Shown piece by piece: positions 10,970 through 21,700 of a stretch of 27,583 nucleotides of DNA. The translations under genes were made by a program, and so were the position numbers. Where the stretch lies: NCBI GenBank assembly GCA_964200075.2, contig CAXNAA020000115.1:1-27583 (forward strand), read 5' to 3'. The stretch's first letter is position 1. Every line of letters starts with the position of its first letter. The notes beneath the pieces are model-generated. The model had not been told where the DNA came from and ran no database searches. It was given only the letters and a program-made list of their open reading frames with translations. The DNA is from Sphacelaria rigidula. Taxonomy: Eukaryota > Phaeophyceae > Sphacelariales.

Positions 10970-13063
10970 CCCTTGCAAGCTTACACATGGATTAACGCGA
11001 CAGAACATGGACGCTTGCTTGACGAACGTGGCCCAGAGAACGAAAGAGCCAACAGGCGCGCAGCTGTATTTTGCTTTCGTTAAGGGAGGTCCCCGCCGCA
11101 TCTTCGCTACCCATCACGGTTGCTGTCTAAGAGTGTTCAATACCAGGAACCGGAATACTTTGGCGGCGCGATTGCTGGCAGTGGAGATTCGTGAGGGGGG
11201 ACACCGCTGCAGTTCCGTGCGCATTGCTGTGTTTGTGTTAACTTGTGATCGTCCGGCTTAGTTGGCTGTGCGGGATGCGAGATAAGTTTCTGCAAAGGAC
11301 ACTCGTGGCGTTGAAAGTGAAAGTCGAGAGTTCTCAAAGGACACGCATACCTTCACGCACGAGGTGTAATCACCCCCCACGAATTCCACGGTCGACAGGT
11401 AGTTTCTGTTGACGAAGCCTCAGCCCAATCGTTATCCAAGCCTCAAGCCAAGGCATACCTAGAACACTCGGGGCAAGGGGGTGCAAAAAGTGCTCTTTGG
11501 CACAGTGTGCGTCAGCAGGCGGCGATTTGAGCAAAAAAGCCATCTGCGCACGCTGGAAACTGGAGCTGCCAGCCCCCGAAATACCCACATGTCATTCTTC
11601 ACAGGTGAACGAACTACTTTTAACAACGTAACTTGACGGCGAGTTGGAGTAGGTAGGCATCATTGATAACACTCAGAGATGGGGAGAGGAGGAGATAGGA
11701 GCGTAGACCGACAGAGACATTCCGCTTTCTAGGATCGAACTTTCGCATGAACGAGCCTGAGGCAAGGTCCCAGGTGATACTCATTTCGAAATGAAAGGTT
11801 TCCGGCGCGGATGCCATGCGCCAAACGTTCTCCGAGGCTCGCCATCATTATCAATCTATGAAGGGTTGTATCGATGAGAGCAGAGTGGGGACCTCTCATC
11901 ACAACAAGACATGGAGCCAGAATAAGCAGGATTTCCGGCCTTCAAATCTCGCACATACCCCGCAGGGAGGCCATTCCAGTGCGTTGTGCCGGCCGCTGCG
12001 TGTGGTGAACCAAAACACGAGAAAAATAAGAATTCGGAGGAGCCAGAGTTGGTGTGATTTATTTGAACCACCGTGACCAACCTGGAATAGGTTACGATCA
12101 CCACCCTAATCTCACCGCATATTCACGTCTGCGGAGAGCGTAACCGCAACCGTTCGAAAGCCTGGGCTCCTATTTGGATCCTAGATGGATATATACTCGG
12201 GAGTATACATATATTGATATATTGTTTTGGGGGGGGTCGGCAAAAGTTGTTTTGTTTAAGAGACAGCACCTGCATGCAGTAGGCAAAATATCATGCAAAT
12301 GCTGCTCGTCTTTGCCATGTGTGCATAACCCACGCGCGACCAGCACTATCTCGTCTCAGAATGGCACAGTAGCGACGACGATCGCGCCAGCTGTGCATGT
12401 GTAGCCATGCGCGAACGAAGATGTCAGCACACACGGTAGGATGATGCACGGATGTCTAATTGGTTGATTTGATCGATCTTCTCATATTCACTGATCATAT
12501 TCCACAAGAAGGACCCAGCCATGGCCACAAGATAGACGTACCCAAGGTGAAACAAAACGGAAACACTCGCTGAAGGTTTTTCCGCTCCGATTTTCCTTGG
12601 CACGTCGGCCGTGACTCTTACTTGCCTCGCGCATATTTACATATTTATCATACGTGTACTCTACTCCCTCAGCCAGGCGAAGGGCTGCGATGTTCCAGCG
12701 ACTCTAATTATGGATAGATAAGACAACAAAACTCTTGCCAGGCATTCATGTCATTGTAGCGTACATCTATAATCGAGAAGCCTCTTCGCCTGCGTGCGTA
12801 TCCCTGCCCCACCCTGTACAACAAATTGAGCAGGCACTCCGAGCAGAGCAACCCCTGCCAATACTGCAAAATTTCCGACGACCTTTCCCCGCGTAAGCAC
12901 GTGTCGGGTGCGTGTGGGTGTGTCCTGACTGTCATTTGCCTTACCCATGAAGATCCCATACGTCGATTTTGTCGTAAAAGCTCGGGTTCGACATGTGTGG
13001 CTATTGAAGACCCCTGATCTCCGTCCCGCCCCCCGTTGGATGCGTGCATGTTTTGTGCCGCAG
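10970..13063. other. No convincing gene in about 2.1 kb
   Basis: No domain-bearing frame. A minus-strand frame of 147 codons (13194-12751) and overlapping plus frames exist, but neither strand shows a known family. Confidence 0.4.
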
Positions 13064-13135
13064 TACATGTCTTTGAAGGACGCCGTGGCGACACTGGTTG
13101 ACGGCAAAATCAGACACGAGTACGATCGACATAAG
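13064..13135 (+). CDS. Candidate 5' exon (24 codons) of the TPR-LRR gene
   Basis: The segment follows a strong acceptor (TGTTTTGTGCCGCAG) and ends AAG before GTGCGA. It is exactly 24 codons, phase 0 at both ends, as are nearly all introns of the gene downstream. The peptide (MSLKDAVATLVDGKIRHEYD) is amphipathic. An ATG at 13067 could serve as the start codon, or the frame could begin at an in-frame ATG at 12947. It has no domain, and the link to the downstream gene rests only on phase and strand. Confidence 0.25.
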
Positions 13136-13699
13136 GTGCGATTTTTCTGACATCGCCGAACAGCCGAACGGGCCGAGCGGGTGCTGCCCCCCAAGAGCGA
13201 ACATGCACCCTACTTCTGGAAAACATTCGAGTAATCATCGGCGTATGAATTCAGCACCGTTTTTTTCAGCGACTGTGAGCGCGAGAGCGCGTGTGACACA
13301 TCGTACCTGAGGCACCGCACCTGATGTCACTGACCCCCCGCTGATGAAATGTTTCGACGGCGTTTTTTCGAAAACTGTGCGGATCACACGCCGCGCCCAT
13401 AACTTGCGCAGTTTGAAATATGTTCTCAAAGTAGTGGACCTATTCGAACAGTGAAAAGGTCGTTTCTGGCGAGGATGAGAGTTTTTGTTTTCCCTTCACT
13501 TGTCGAGGATGCTGTAGTTCGCCGCGTACACGTGCCGCGATCTGCATTTGATGTTTGCAGCAGAGGTTGATCCCCCGATGTTGGGTATTTGAAATACCGG
13601 TATGTTTGGCTGAGATAGCAAAAACAATCTCCCATGTATACTTTTTTCATGTCTTGCGCTCTTTCTCTGCTGTGTACAGCTTGTCTCGTCCCGTCGTGC

Positions 13700-13708
13700 T
13701 ATAAATAG
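13700..13708 (+). promoter_or_regulatory. TATA-box-like sequence
   Basis: TATAAATAG is a consensus-quality TATA element, followed 5 bases later by ATG in a strong context (GCAGATGGCC, ATG at 13714). The reading frame from that ATG stops after eight codons, and its possible GTAAAG donor does not join in frame to the next exon candidates. The promoter role is therefore only suggestive. Confidence 0.15.
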
Positions 13709-13787
13709 CGCAGATGGCCACCAACATTCAACATCCACCGTAAAGGAAGCTGTTTCCCGCCTTTACACGCCTTTTTTTTTGCGACAG

Positions 13788-13895
13788 GCTACCCGCACGC
13801 CCAACTCAGCGGGCATCCATTGGCAGAAGCCCGGGCTAAGGACTGGAGAGTCGCACGATAACCTCCGCGGTCTCTTGAAGCAAGCAGCCAGTGCG
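13788..13895 (+). CDS. Candidate 5' exon (36 codons) of the TPR-LRR gene
   Basis: An excellent polypyrimidine tract and acceptor (CGCCTTTTTTTTTGCGACAG) precede this segment, and GTGCG is followed by the donor-like GTATGG. One frame is open throughout, 36 codons and phase 0 at both ends, ending in DNLRGLLKQAASA. The other two frames have stops. It would join in frame to the exon at 14815, giving a continuous helical stretch. The intron so defined would contain the whole TIR element at 14006-14687. No family match supports it. Confidence 0.3.
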
Positions 13896-14005
13896 GTATG
13901 GTTAGCGCTCTCGTTGGGCTCACGACCCCGCTGTTTTACACTCACCTGCAGCGTACCGCAAACTGTTATGCGCATGACGTATGGGAACGTATGGGGCACT
14001 CGCTG

Positions 14006-14687
14006 TAGAGGTTGGTACCGACCGAGCTGTACCGGCGAGTAATCCATACGGTCCCCCCCCCCCTTTTTGTTTTCAATATCCGGTATTTTTTCGAGTACCG
14101 GCGGGTTTCCCTCAGTGTCAACCGTGTATCAAATACCGGATGCTTTCCGGTTTACCCCCGTTTCTTCTCCGGTACTACAACACCGGGGTACGTCCCAGTG
14201 TTGCAGGTGACATGAAATTTGGCCGTTTCCGTGCTGGTTCTGTACCGTGTTCATACTGTTTCCATCCAAGTGAGTCTTATCCGTTTCACTTCTTCTTCGT
14301 TCATTTTTCTTGTGCTGGTTTTCTGCTGTACTTTGAATTATTTTAATTGTCATTTTAATTGTTAACTATTTCTACTACTACTGCTGCTGCTACTACTAGT
14401 ACTACTACTGCTGAATTCCGTTGTACTGGCCGCAGCACATGGCTGACACAACGGTGACTCACATTCTGTCCGATGAGGGTCGCTGGCACCCCGAACGTAC
14501 AGTGCAGGCATCATCGGCGGGTACCCGCTACCCGATATACCGGGTACTTTCCCGGTGTATGCCCAGGATTTTGATACCGGGTAGTACCGGCAAGGACCCG
14601 TAGGTACTACCGGGTTCTTTTATTTTAATGTAACGTCTTCACATTCCAGTACCCGTTGTTATTCGTGCCATACGGTACCAGCCTCTA
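14006..14687. mobile_element. 682-bp TIR element, hAT-like ends, packed with CCGGTA/GGTACC motifs
   Basis: The termini are inverted repeats: TAGAGGTTGGTACCG at the left and CGGTACCAGCCTCTA at the right, 14 of 15 positions matching. Flanking octamers are ACTCGCTG and ACCCAGTG, 5 of 8 identical, compatible with a decayed 8-bp hAT target duplication. Inside, short palindromic words recur near both ends: GGTACC, TACCGG, CCGGTA, TACCGGGTA, GGGTACCCG (about 14014-14180 and 14518-14615). The middle is less structured and includes a trinucleotide repeat. There is no transposase frame, so it is non-autonomous. It ends about 130 bp before the first confident exon of the TPR-LRR gene, in its first intron or its 5' flank. 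Confidence 0.55.
14372..14413. repeat. CTA/CTG trinucleotide repeat
   Basis: About fourteen CTA and CTG units with one interruption (AGT), inside the TIR element at 14006-14687. Confidence 0.85.
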
Positions 14688-14814
14688 ACCCAGTGTGCGT
14701 AAAAAATGAATTTCAATCAGCCGATGACAATGCCCAACATCTACCTCACTAATCCGCACATTTTCCGCGTCACCCGCTGCATGCTGACTGAAAAAACGCA
14801 ACAATTCCGAGCAG

Positions 14815-15789
14815 CACGCCGTGACCGAGTTCGACGACCTAGACCGCAGACTAGTAGAGTTGCAAGATAACCTCAAGGCCGTGCGCCTCGCCCTGGTGAA
14901 TGAGGTTCGAGCGGTGCGCGTCTCCAAATGGGGCGAAGAATATCAGGAGTTCAGTTTTAAGCGCGGAGGCGGCGGGTGTGGAGGTGGCGGTGGTACTGAC
15001 CTGAGACTCGGTCCGCCGTGTGGCGATTCTCTTGAACATTGCCGCTGCTCTCAAGAGTCGCCGCCGGGGCCTGTAGAGAAGGGTAGCCTTGGGACGACCG
15101 TAGCGGCGGCCGCAGAGGCAGCAGCAGCGGCGGCGGCTGCTATTTCGGAGAATGAAGAGGACATAGTAGTGCGTCGGGTGAGACAGAAGGGGAAAGGGTA
15201 CGGTGTTGCGACAACCGGGCTGGGAGCGGCTCGCACCACCGGTAGTAGGCCTCGTGTTTTGGATGATGACGATGCTGGACAGGCTGCAGAAAAGCGACGG
15301 GACATCGTAGGCGCGGCCGCCGAGCATGAAGGGAGAAGAGTCGCCAGGGGCGGTGGTAACGATACGGGACAGAGGTTCGCCAACGCTGGTCACATCAGCC
15401 GATCCACTGCAAGAGGGGGGACTCGCGGTGGGCGATTCTCCGGCGGGAATAGCAGCAGCACAGATCCTGGAGATGGGTTGGGGAATGGTAGCCTTGATGA
15501 AATCAAGCGCCAAATGGGCAAGAACCCTCTGGATCTTGAGCGGAAAAGGAAAGCTCTCGATGCGGAAATGTTAGAAGGAGAATCGGCTGGAAAGGGTGGA
15601 TTAAGGAGATCAGGATCAGGACGGCGGTACGGTGATATCGCATTGGATGATGCAGCCGGAGGCAGCGACGTAGACAGGGGTATTTCCTCAGTACTTGTCT
15701 CCAGGGACAAGCAGAGCATGCACGCCACAACTGGCCTCAAAGCTGCCGACAATGGTGGGCAGGACAAGCACATCGTTGGAGATACCGAA
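14815..15789 (+). CDS. TPR-LRR gene, exon A: coiled coil and low-complexity region
   Basis: The frame is open from a stop at 14785. The exon most likely begins after GAGCAG (14814), with a branch-point-like CTGAC upstream but a poor pyrimidine tract. It opens with an amphipathic helix (DDLDRRLVELQDNLKAVRLA). Poly-Gly, poly-Ala (about 15106-15145) and charged, probably disordered sequence follow. There is no in-frame ATG before about 15568, so either an upstream exon supplies the start or the N-terminus is shorter than modelled. It ends ACCGAA before GTAAGG. Minus-strand frames over this exon reflect its GC-rich composition. Confidence 0.55.
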
Positions 15790-18700
15790 GTAAGGCGCTC
15801 ATGCTGTCGTCTGTGTGTTTGTGTTTTTCCAACAACCTCCCGGCACGACTGCGTGAACCCGGACCGTGAACTCGGAGTTTTGTTTCTTCAGCGTGGGCTG
15901 TGCGGTTCTTCTAGGCAATTTATTCGTCGTGTGCAGCGATTAAGACGAAATGTAGCACTTACATGCAAGTTTACAAGATTTTGAGCTCGAGTCAGCGACG
16001 CTCGTTCAACTAGTGTAGCGTCTATTTATTTTCTTTGTGCCATGCAGCAGGAGAAAAACGGCGAAGACGGCGCCGAGAGCACCGAAGGCTGGAAGGATGA
16101 ATTGATGGGTATGCAGCCGCACGAGAGGGCGGAGGTGTACGAAAGCAAAGGCATGTACCGGGAGGCATTGCGGTGGCATCGCCAAGATCTTGCTGCAGCC
16201 CGTGAGCGCGTGCAGGATGGAGAAGAGGAGGACGATCGAACCGCCGGCTTGGACCTGGCGCGGGCCCTGCGGAACACCGGGCGGTGCTTAGGCAAGCTTG
16301 ACATGGAGGGGTTTGCTGAGGTGTGCATTCGTGGGGTGTTTCAAACGTTGTGCAGCATCTTGTGTGGTTTTATGCGCAAGCCGCTCAGGAGTGTGGATAG
16401 GAGCGTTTCATGCACTACACAGCACTCTCGTCTATTTCGAAGAAAATCCACATTTAGTTCATGCGTAGAGCAAGCGTTACCAGTGATCTACATGTGTGAA
16501 GCGCATTTTTTTGTGCTGTTACTTTGGAACGACAGCCAAATGCTTTCCCGGGCGTGGAACAAATGAGACGTGCAGCTCTCCATATACCGAGAATGATGAT
16601 GCGTTTATCACATCGTGTAAAATCATTGCATGGATTTTTTCACAAATACGACAAAACAGGGCAAGTGCTGGCTGTTCCAGGTGTGTGACCTGAAACGTGC
16701 CATGTTTCTATACATCAGTTCATGTTCTGCCGATTATTTGGAAAGTTGTGCCGAACTCCGACCACACCGAAACGTGTGCTAAACGTTGTTTTAAGTTAGA
16801 ATATCATACCTGACAAGGAGCCGAAAAATTGTTCTGAAATCCACAGGACATGTGACAACGTCTGGGCAACGTGTTCTGTGCGGACGCACATCTTTTACGT
16901 GCATTCGACACTTGCGTCCTGAAGCGAGCATATGTTGAACCTCTAATTGAGCCGAACGTGAAAGTTCTGTTGAAGATTCGAAGCGCGCGCGTCTTCCCCG
17001 ATCTCCCCCCTGCCTCAAGCTATCGTCCCATAGTACCACCAGTAATCGGACAGCCGTATATACAGGACATGCGCACGCGCTTGCGGCTTTTCATTTATCG
17101 AGTGTACGGCAAAATGCGACGCAAACAGGGACCCGCGCGCGATAGTTGGGTACACAGTACCATTGGGATTGGCCACGGGTGCGAAATATAGCTGCTCAGC
17201 AGAGTTCGTGGTGCGCATCAACGGGTCTATGGCATGGACTTTTTAACCTTCCTGCTGACCTCCTTTTTTTACTATGCTCCGCACAACCAAGTGTTGCCGT
17301 GAACCTACGGCGGCTCTGATGGGCTGAGGTGCATCTGTCGAAACCGCACGAGCTGTGTCGCCCGAATGGACCACTTCCACCCTGATTTGAAACCGAATCC
17401 CCAACCCGAACAGGCCAAGGCGCACTTATCGGAGGCTCGAGAGCTGGTCGGTCCAGATGGGCCGTCGCCTTCCCCCGCTGAGGAGCAAGACATTGTTCTG
17501 GAATTAGGGACTCTGTGGTACATCCGGCATGCGTTATGCAGCTCCAAGGTAGATGTCTGTCATTTTTTGGCTCTCCTCCCACACATCCTGGTGTGGAGCC
17601 CTTGGTATAAGTCTGATTTTGCCGTTGTTGGCGTTGTCATGATTCCATGATTTCATATTCTTGCTCTGAGACATCGCTCCTCGCGGTGGTTCCGGTGCCT
17701 CGTCAGTGATACCCGTCGGCACTTTTCCCCATCCGCGATTCTCATCGCGGGGGAAGAAGTCTTGTGGCACTGTCTCGCCATCTGATTTGAGAGTGCACTC
17801 CGATTTGATCTCGAAGGGCTTCGCCGAAACACACACACGCGCGCGCGTGTTATACCCACCCCCGAGGGAAAGGAAAGCTCGTGTGCTGCTTTCGTTTTAG
17901 TCAAGAGACCGACTTGTTTCATTTCTGCCGAGTGCACGCGTGGCTCGTGGCAATCAGAGTATGACCTACCGAAAAGGGTGGTCATGGACCGTGGCATCTT
18001 GAGAGATGAAGGAAGAGAGAGAGATGTCAGTCTTGCGTTGCCTCACTCGCTACGGTGCTGTACTGTCACTGGCGGATGAACCACTCTGGGAATATCGAAA
18101 TGACACATCACAAACGCAACGCGTGTAATTTAGTCCCGTCTTCACTGCCATTTGCACCCGCTACGTTCAATCGACCGAGCAAGCGGTGCCGCTATTCGCT
18201 TTCCCCACGTGCTCGTTCAGGGGGTCCGCTTCATGGCAGACGAGGCACTCCAAGAGGCAGTCCGATTTTACCGGGAGTGCAGAGAGTTGTGCGTAGATCT
18301 TTTGGCGGACGTTGAAGACGAAAAAGGGGACGCGTTCTTTCAGCGTCAATCACACGGTGACGTCGCTGCCGCCGCGAAGGCGATTTCCGAATCCAGGAGT
18401 GTTCTCCTCCGGGCGGAGTTCAACCTGGGTATGGCCTTAGTAGACCAGAAGAACCACGGTGACGCCGTCCCACACTTGCTTGCGGTTCAGGAAGGCTTTC
18501 GCGAGCTTGCAAAGACAAGTCCGATGTTATCCTCACCCGCAGGAAGTGTGGACGATCCGACACAGACTGGTGACGGTGCGTCAGACTTGAAATCGCTCTA
18601 TGCATCGTCTTTGGCGCTACTCGGCGACTGCTACGCCAGTTCTTCCGCCGCTTCCATGCCCCTGTCTGCCATACTGCAAGCCGATAATCAAGGCTACGGG

Positions 18701-21700
18701 CGGGAGGGTCGCAAGCCGGGGAACGACACTGCCGCCACCTCTAAAGCCCCGATGCCGCTCGGGGCACAGAGCGGACCCACGCCTGCTCGTTTGAGTGCCG
18801 CCATCGAAGCGCTTGAAAAGGCTGCGTACACTTTCCTAGAAATCCGAGACGCCGGGGGCGCACTAGATGTTCTGGACAGACTCGTCAAAATTCTCCGCCT
18901 CCTCGGCCACAGCCGCGGAGGCGCGTGTTATGTATCGCGAGCGGAGACTCTGTGTGACCGAGCTTCCCACGCGCTATCGCTGTTGAGAAGCCGTGAGCGA
19001 GCAGGAAGTGGGGGCAGTGAAGAAGAGGATGCGAACAATGCGGAGCACGAATCTGCCGAGGCGGGCTTGGACCTCAAACAGGACCTCCAGCAAATCCGAG
19101 ATGATCTCTTCAACCTCCGCGAGCGCTGGTACGATGGTGGCAGCGGTGATGGCTGCAGCAACGGGGGCCCTGGGCATCGTGCTGTTGACGAAAACAGAAG
19201 TGTTCGGCGATCGGTCGTCCGGCGAATGGATTCCATCGAGCAGGGGAATAGCGAAAGTAGCGCCGCTGGTGTGGGCAGAGCACGCGAGGAAGCTGGTGCA
19301 ATGTCGAGATCCCATGAATTCCAACCTCCTAGCGGTGGCGGTACTCGCACCAGCACTGGTGCAGACCCTGGCTGCCAGCAGCTCGGGAGGATCGGCCCCG
19401 CCCTTTCGGCTCCAGCGTTCGCACGCCGACGGCGCGCACGCACGAAGGATGGGATGCTACCGGTTTCGCTCGGCCGCACGACGGGCAGTCGCGGCAGGGC
19501 CCACGGGGGCGGGAGAGGAACACCTGTCGATGCGCGCCAGGTGAGCGTCAGGAACGATTCACGCGGGCAAATTATGAGAGGTGACGTCTTGGCGTCTGAA
19601 ATAGAGCGGGGAGGAAAGCAGTTGGGCCATGACAACGCCAAGTCTGGTTCTACCGGCACGACGGGCGAATGCGGTGACACATTTGTGCAGTTGAGGGCGG
19701 CGTTGGCGGCGGCGGTAGACGAATCGGCTCAGGCCAGGAAGCACATGGCAGAAGGAAGAGGTGTGCTCTCTGCGTACAAAGAGACGGTGAGCACAGCAGC
19801 TGATACCAAGCGGGGAAATGATTGATGCCCAGAGCGATCGTGATTATTTCGCCAAACGTATCACTCCCATGCTACCTACTTCGTCTTCGTCGGCGTATTG
19901 CAGCCTGCTTGGTACATCGCGTTCATATGGTTGTTTCGCTTGGCCTTCAAAATATTTTCTCATCCACCGCTAGCATATGTCTCTGACATCGCGCACCCAT
20001 CATGCACAGTACGGGAATAGCTTGCTCCCATTGTGTCACTCACGCATGTCACCACAGCCACGCGTCTGCCCCGATCGTGTCTATCCGACCTCACCTCCGT
20101 CACCCCCCCCGCATGCTCATCCACCCCTACAGTGCGAGTTCTTGCAGGTACCCCCAAACTCACTGCTGCTGGCTCGCCTACTAGCAGCCAGCCACCGGCA
20201 CCGAGCGCCTCTCTGTCATGGTGGAAGCGACGATGCCGTCACGAGCGGCGGACACAGAGTCGACGGTCGACCTGGCGGTCGTGCCGGCGTCTCGACCCTA
20301 GATCTCAGGTCCTGCCGCCTCTCCGACCGCGAGCTGCAGGTGCTTGCGCATGTCATCTCTAAGGACTACGGCGAAGCAGCAGTGGTAGGAGTTGATCGGT
20401 CCTCGATGTTGGCAATGCGCGAGCGCGATCCGGCGATGTTCGACAGTCTTTTGTTGGGTGGAAACCCTGGCATAGGCATCGGCGGACTGACCGCGCTGTC
20501 GGGGTTTGGCGGCGGAAACAGCGACGCAGGCACCGGCGCTGGCGCCGGCAGCTCCCTCGCCAGCGAGAATTTCATGACGACTAATCTCCTATTCCGATGG
20601 TTGGTTCGCTTGGACCTGTCAAGGTGTGGCCTGACCGCGGCTGACTTGGCCGGCCTAGCTGCCCCACAAGCCCCGCCAAGTGCGCACCGTGTAACCGACG
20701 ATGTCGATGTTGACTTGGCCGTAGTAGCCAGCCACGGCAACGCCGGATCTTTCGAAAGGTGTGCCCTCCGGGTGCTGAAGTTGGGCGACAATCCGTTAAC
20801 GAGAGTTGGCGCGCGTGCCGGACCAGGGCGGGGACGGGGTGTGTCTGATGCGGTTGAGCGGGCAGCAGAGCATGGGCTAGCTGCGCTCCAGGACTTGATA
20901 GTTCGAGCGCCTTCGCTAGAGCTTTTGGACCTTTCAGGTGTACGTCGTGTAGCCGTTGCCATTTGGTTGTTTGATGCGGTTGTCGACAATTTTGACTGAG
21001 GAGCTTCCTCAACGATCAGTGACGTCGCACTTCGTTTTTTGTTTTTGTTCGGGCTCGCCTTCACAGAGTACCATGTATAAAACGCAACCGCGACTTTGAT
21101 TGTAGATCTTTCCCCGTCATTGTTTTTATGCCTACATACGCGCTTCACATACGTTCATCTTGATATTGGTATCGAAAAATGTGCTGATGCCGCGTGTTTG
21201 GGCGCACACGAAGGGGAAGAAATGATCTTCAATGGTCGAAATAACCCGAAGAAATTTTGTTTGGAAGGTTTCCCGCGCGACTTTTTTTTTTCATGTGAGA
21301 AACATCTACCTTTGCTAGTGCTCCATGAATTTTCCACCGTAGACAATGTCGCCCCCCTGCGTTGAGAACGTGTTGCATTGCACTCTCATGTACACAGCCC
21401 AAGTCCATGCTCTCTTTTCTACTACATGTACGCGGGTGATCTACTGATCTGTTCACGTAAGACGGAAAGGAAACCATCGTGATGGGCCCGCACAACACGC
21501 TGACACACGTATTCCCAGGCTGCAGTCAACTTCCGGACGGACCGTCAGCTTGCCTGTACAGCGCACGGGTCTCCGCATTTTTAGCATCATCGCTTGCTTC
21601 TGGTCTTGAGGGTAGACTTGCTGACAAAGCCAAGGCTGTTAGCAATGGCGATGACTACAGCGGTGGGGGTAGATCGAACCAGGTGAAAAGATGCGTATCG

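Noticed and set aside
10569-10988. 139-codon minus-strand frame, considered as a transposase fragment
   Set aside because: No DDE, RNase H, BED or HTH motif; the plus strand is equally open. Kept only as possible decayed repeat next to the two hairpins.
12751-13194. 147-codon minus-strand frame and a Cys/His-containing plus-strand frame suggestive of a zinc finger
   Set aside because: Cys/His spacing fits no RING, PHD or DHHC pattern, and neither strand has a supported start or splice pattern.
13714-13739. ATG in a strong context after a TATA-like box as start of the TPR-LRR gene
   Set aside because: The frame stops after eight codons, and its GTAAAG donor gives a phase that runs into stops in the next candidate exon and does not fit the exon at 14815.
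18993-19544. 183-codon plus-strand frame overlapping exon D, including a hydrophobic stretch
   Set aside because: It is in another phase of the same GC-rich exon. The chosen frame alone links in phase to the flanking exons.
18928-19680. 250-codon minus-strand frame opposite the TPR-LRR gene
   Set aside because: It overlaps the well-supported exon D on the plus strand; Ser/Pro/Arg-rich composition is the expected shadow of GC-rich coding DNA.
20366-21148. 260-codon minus-strand frame
   Set aside because: Antisense to the LRR exon E and its intron; no domain.
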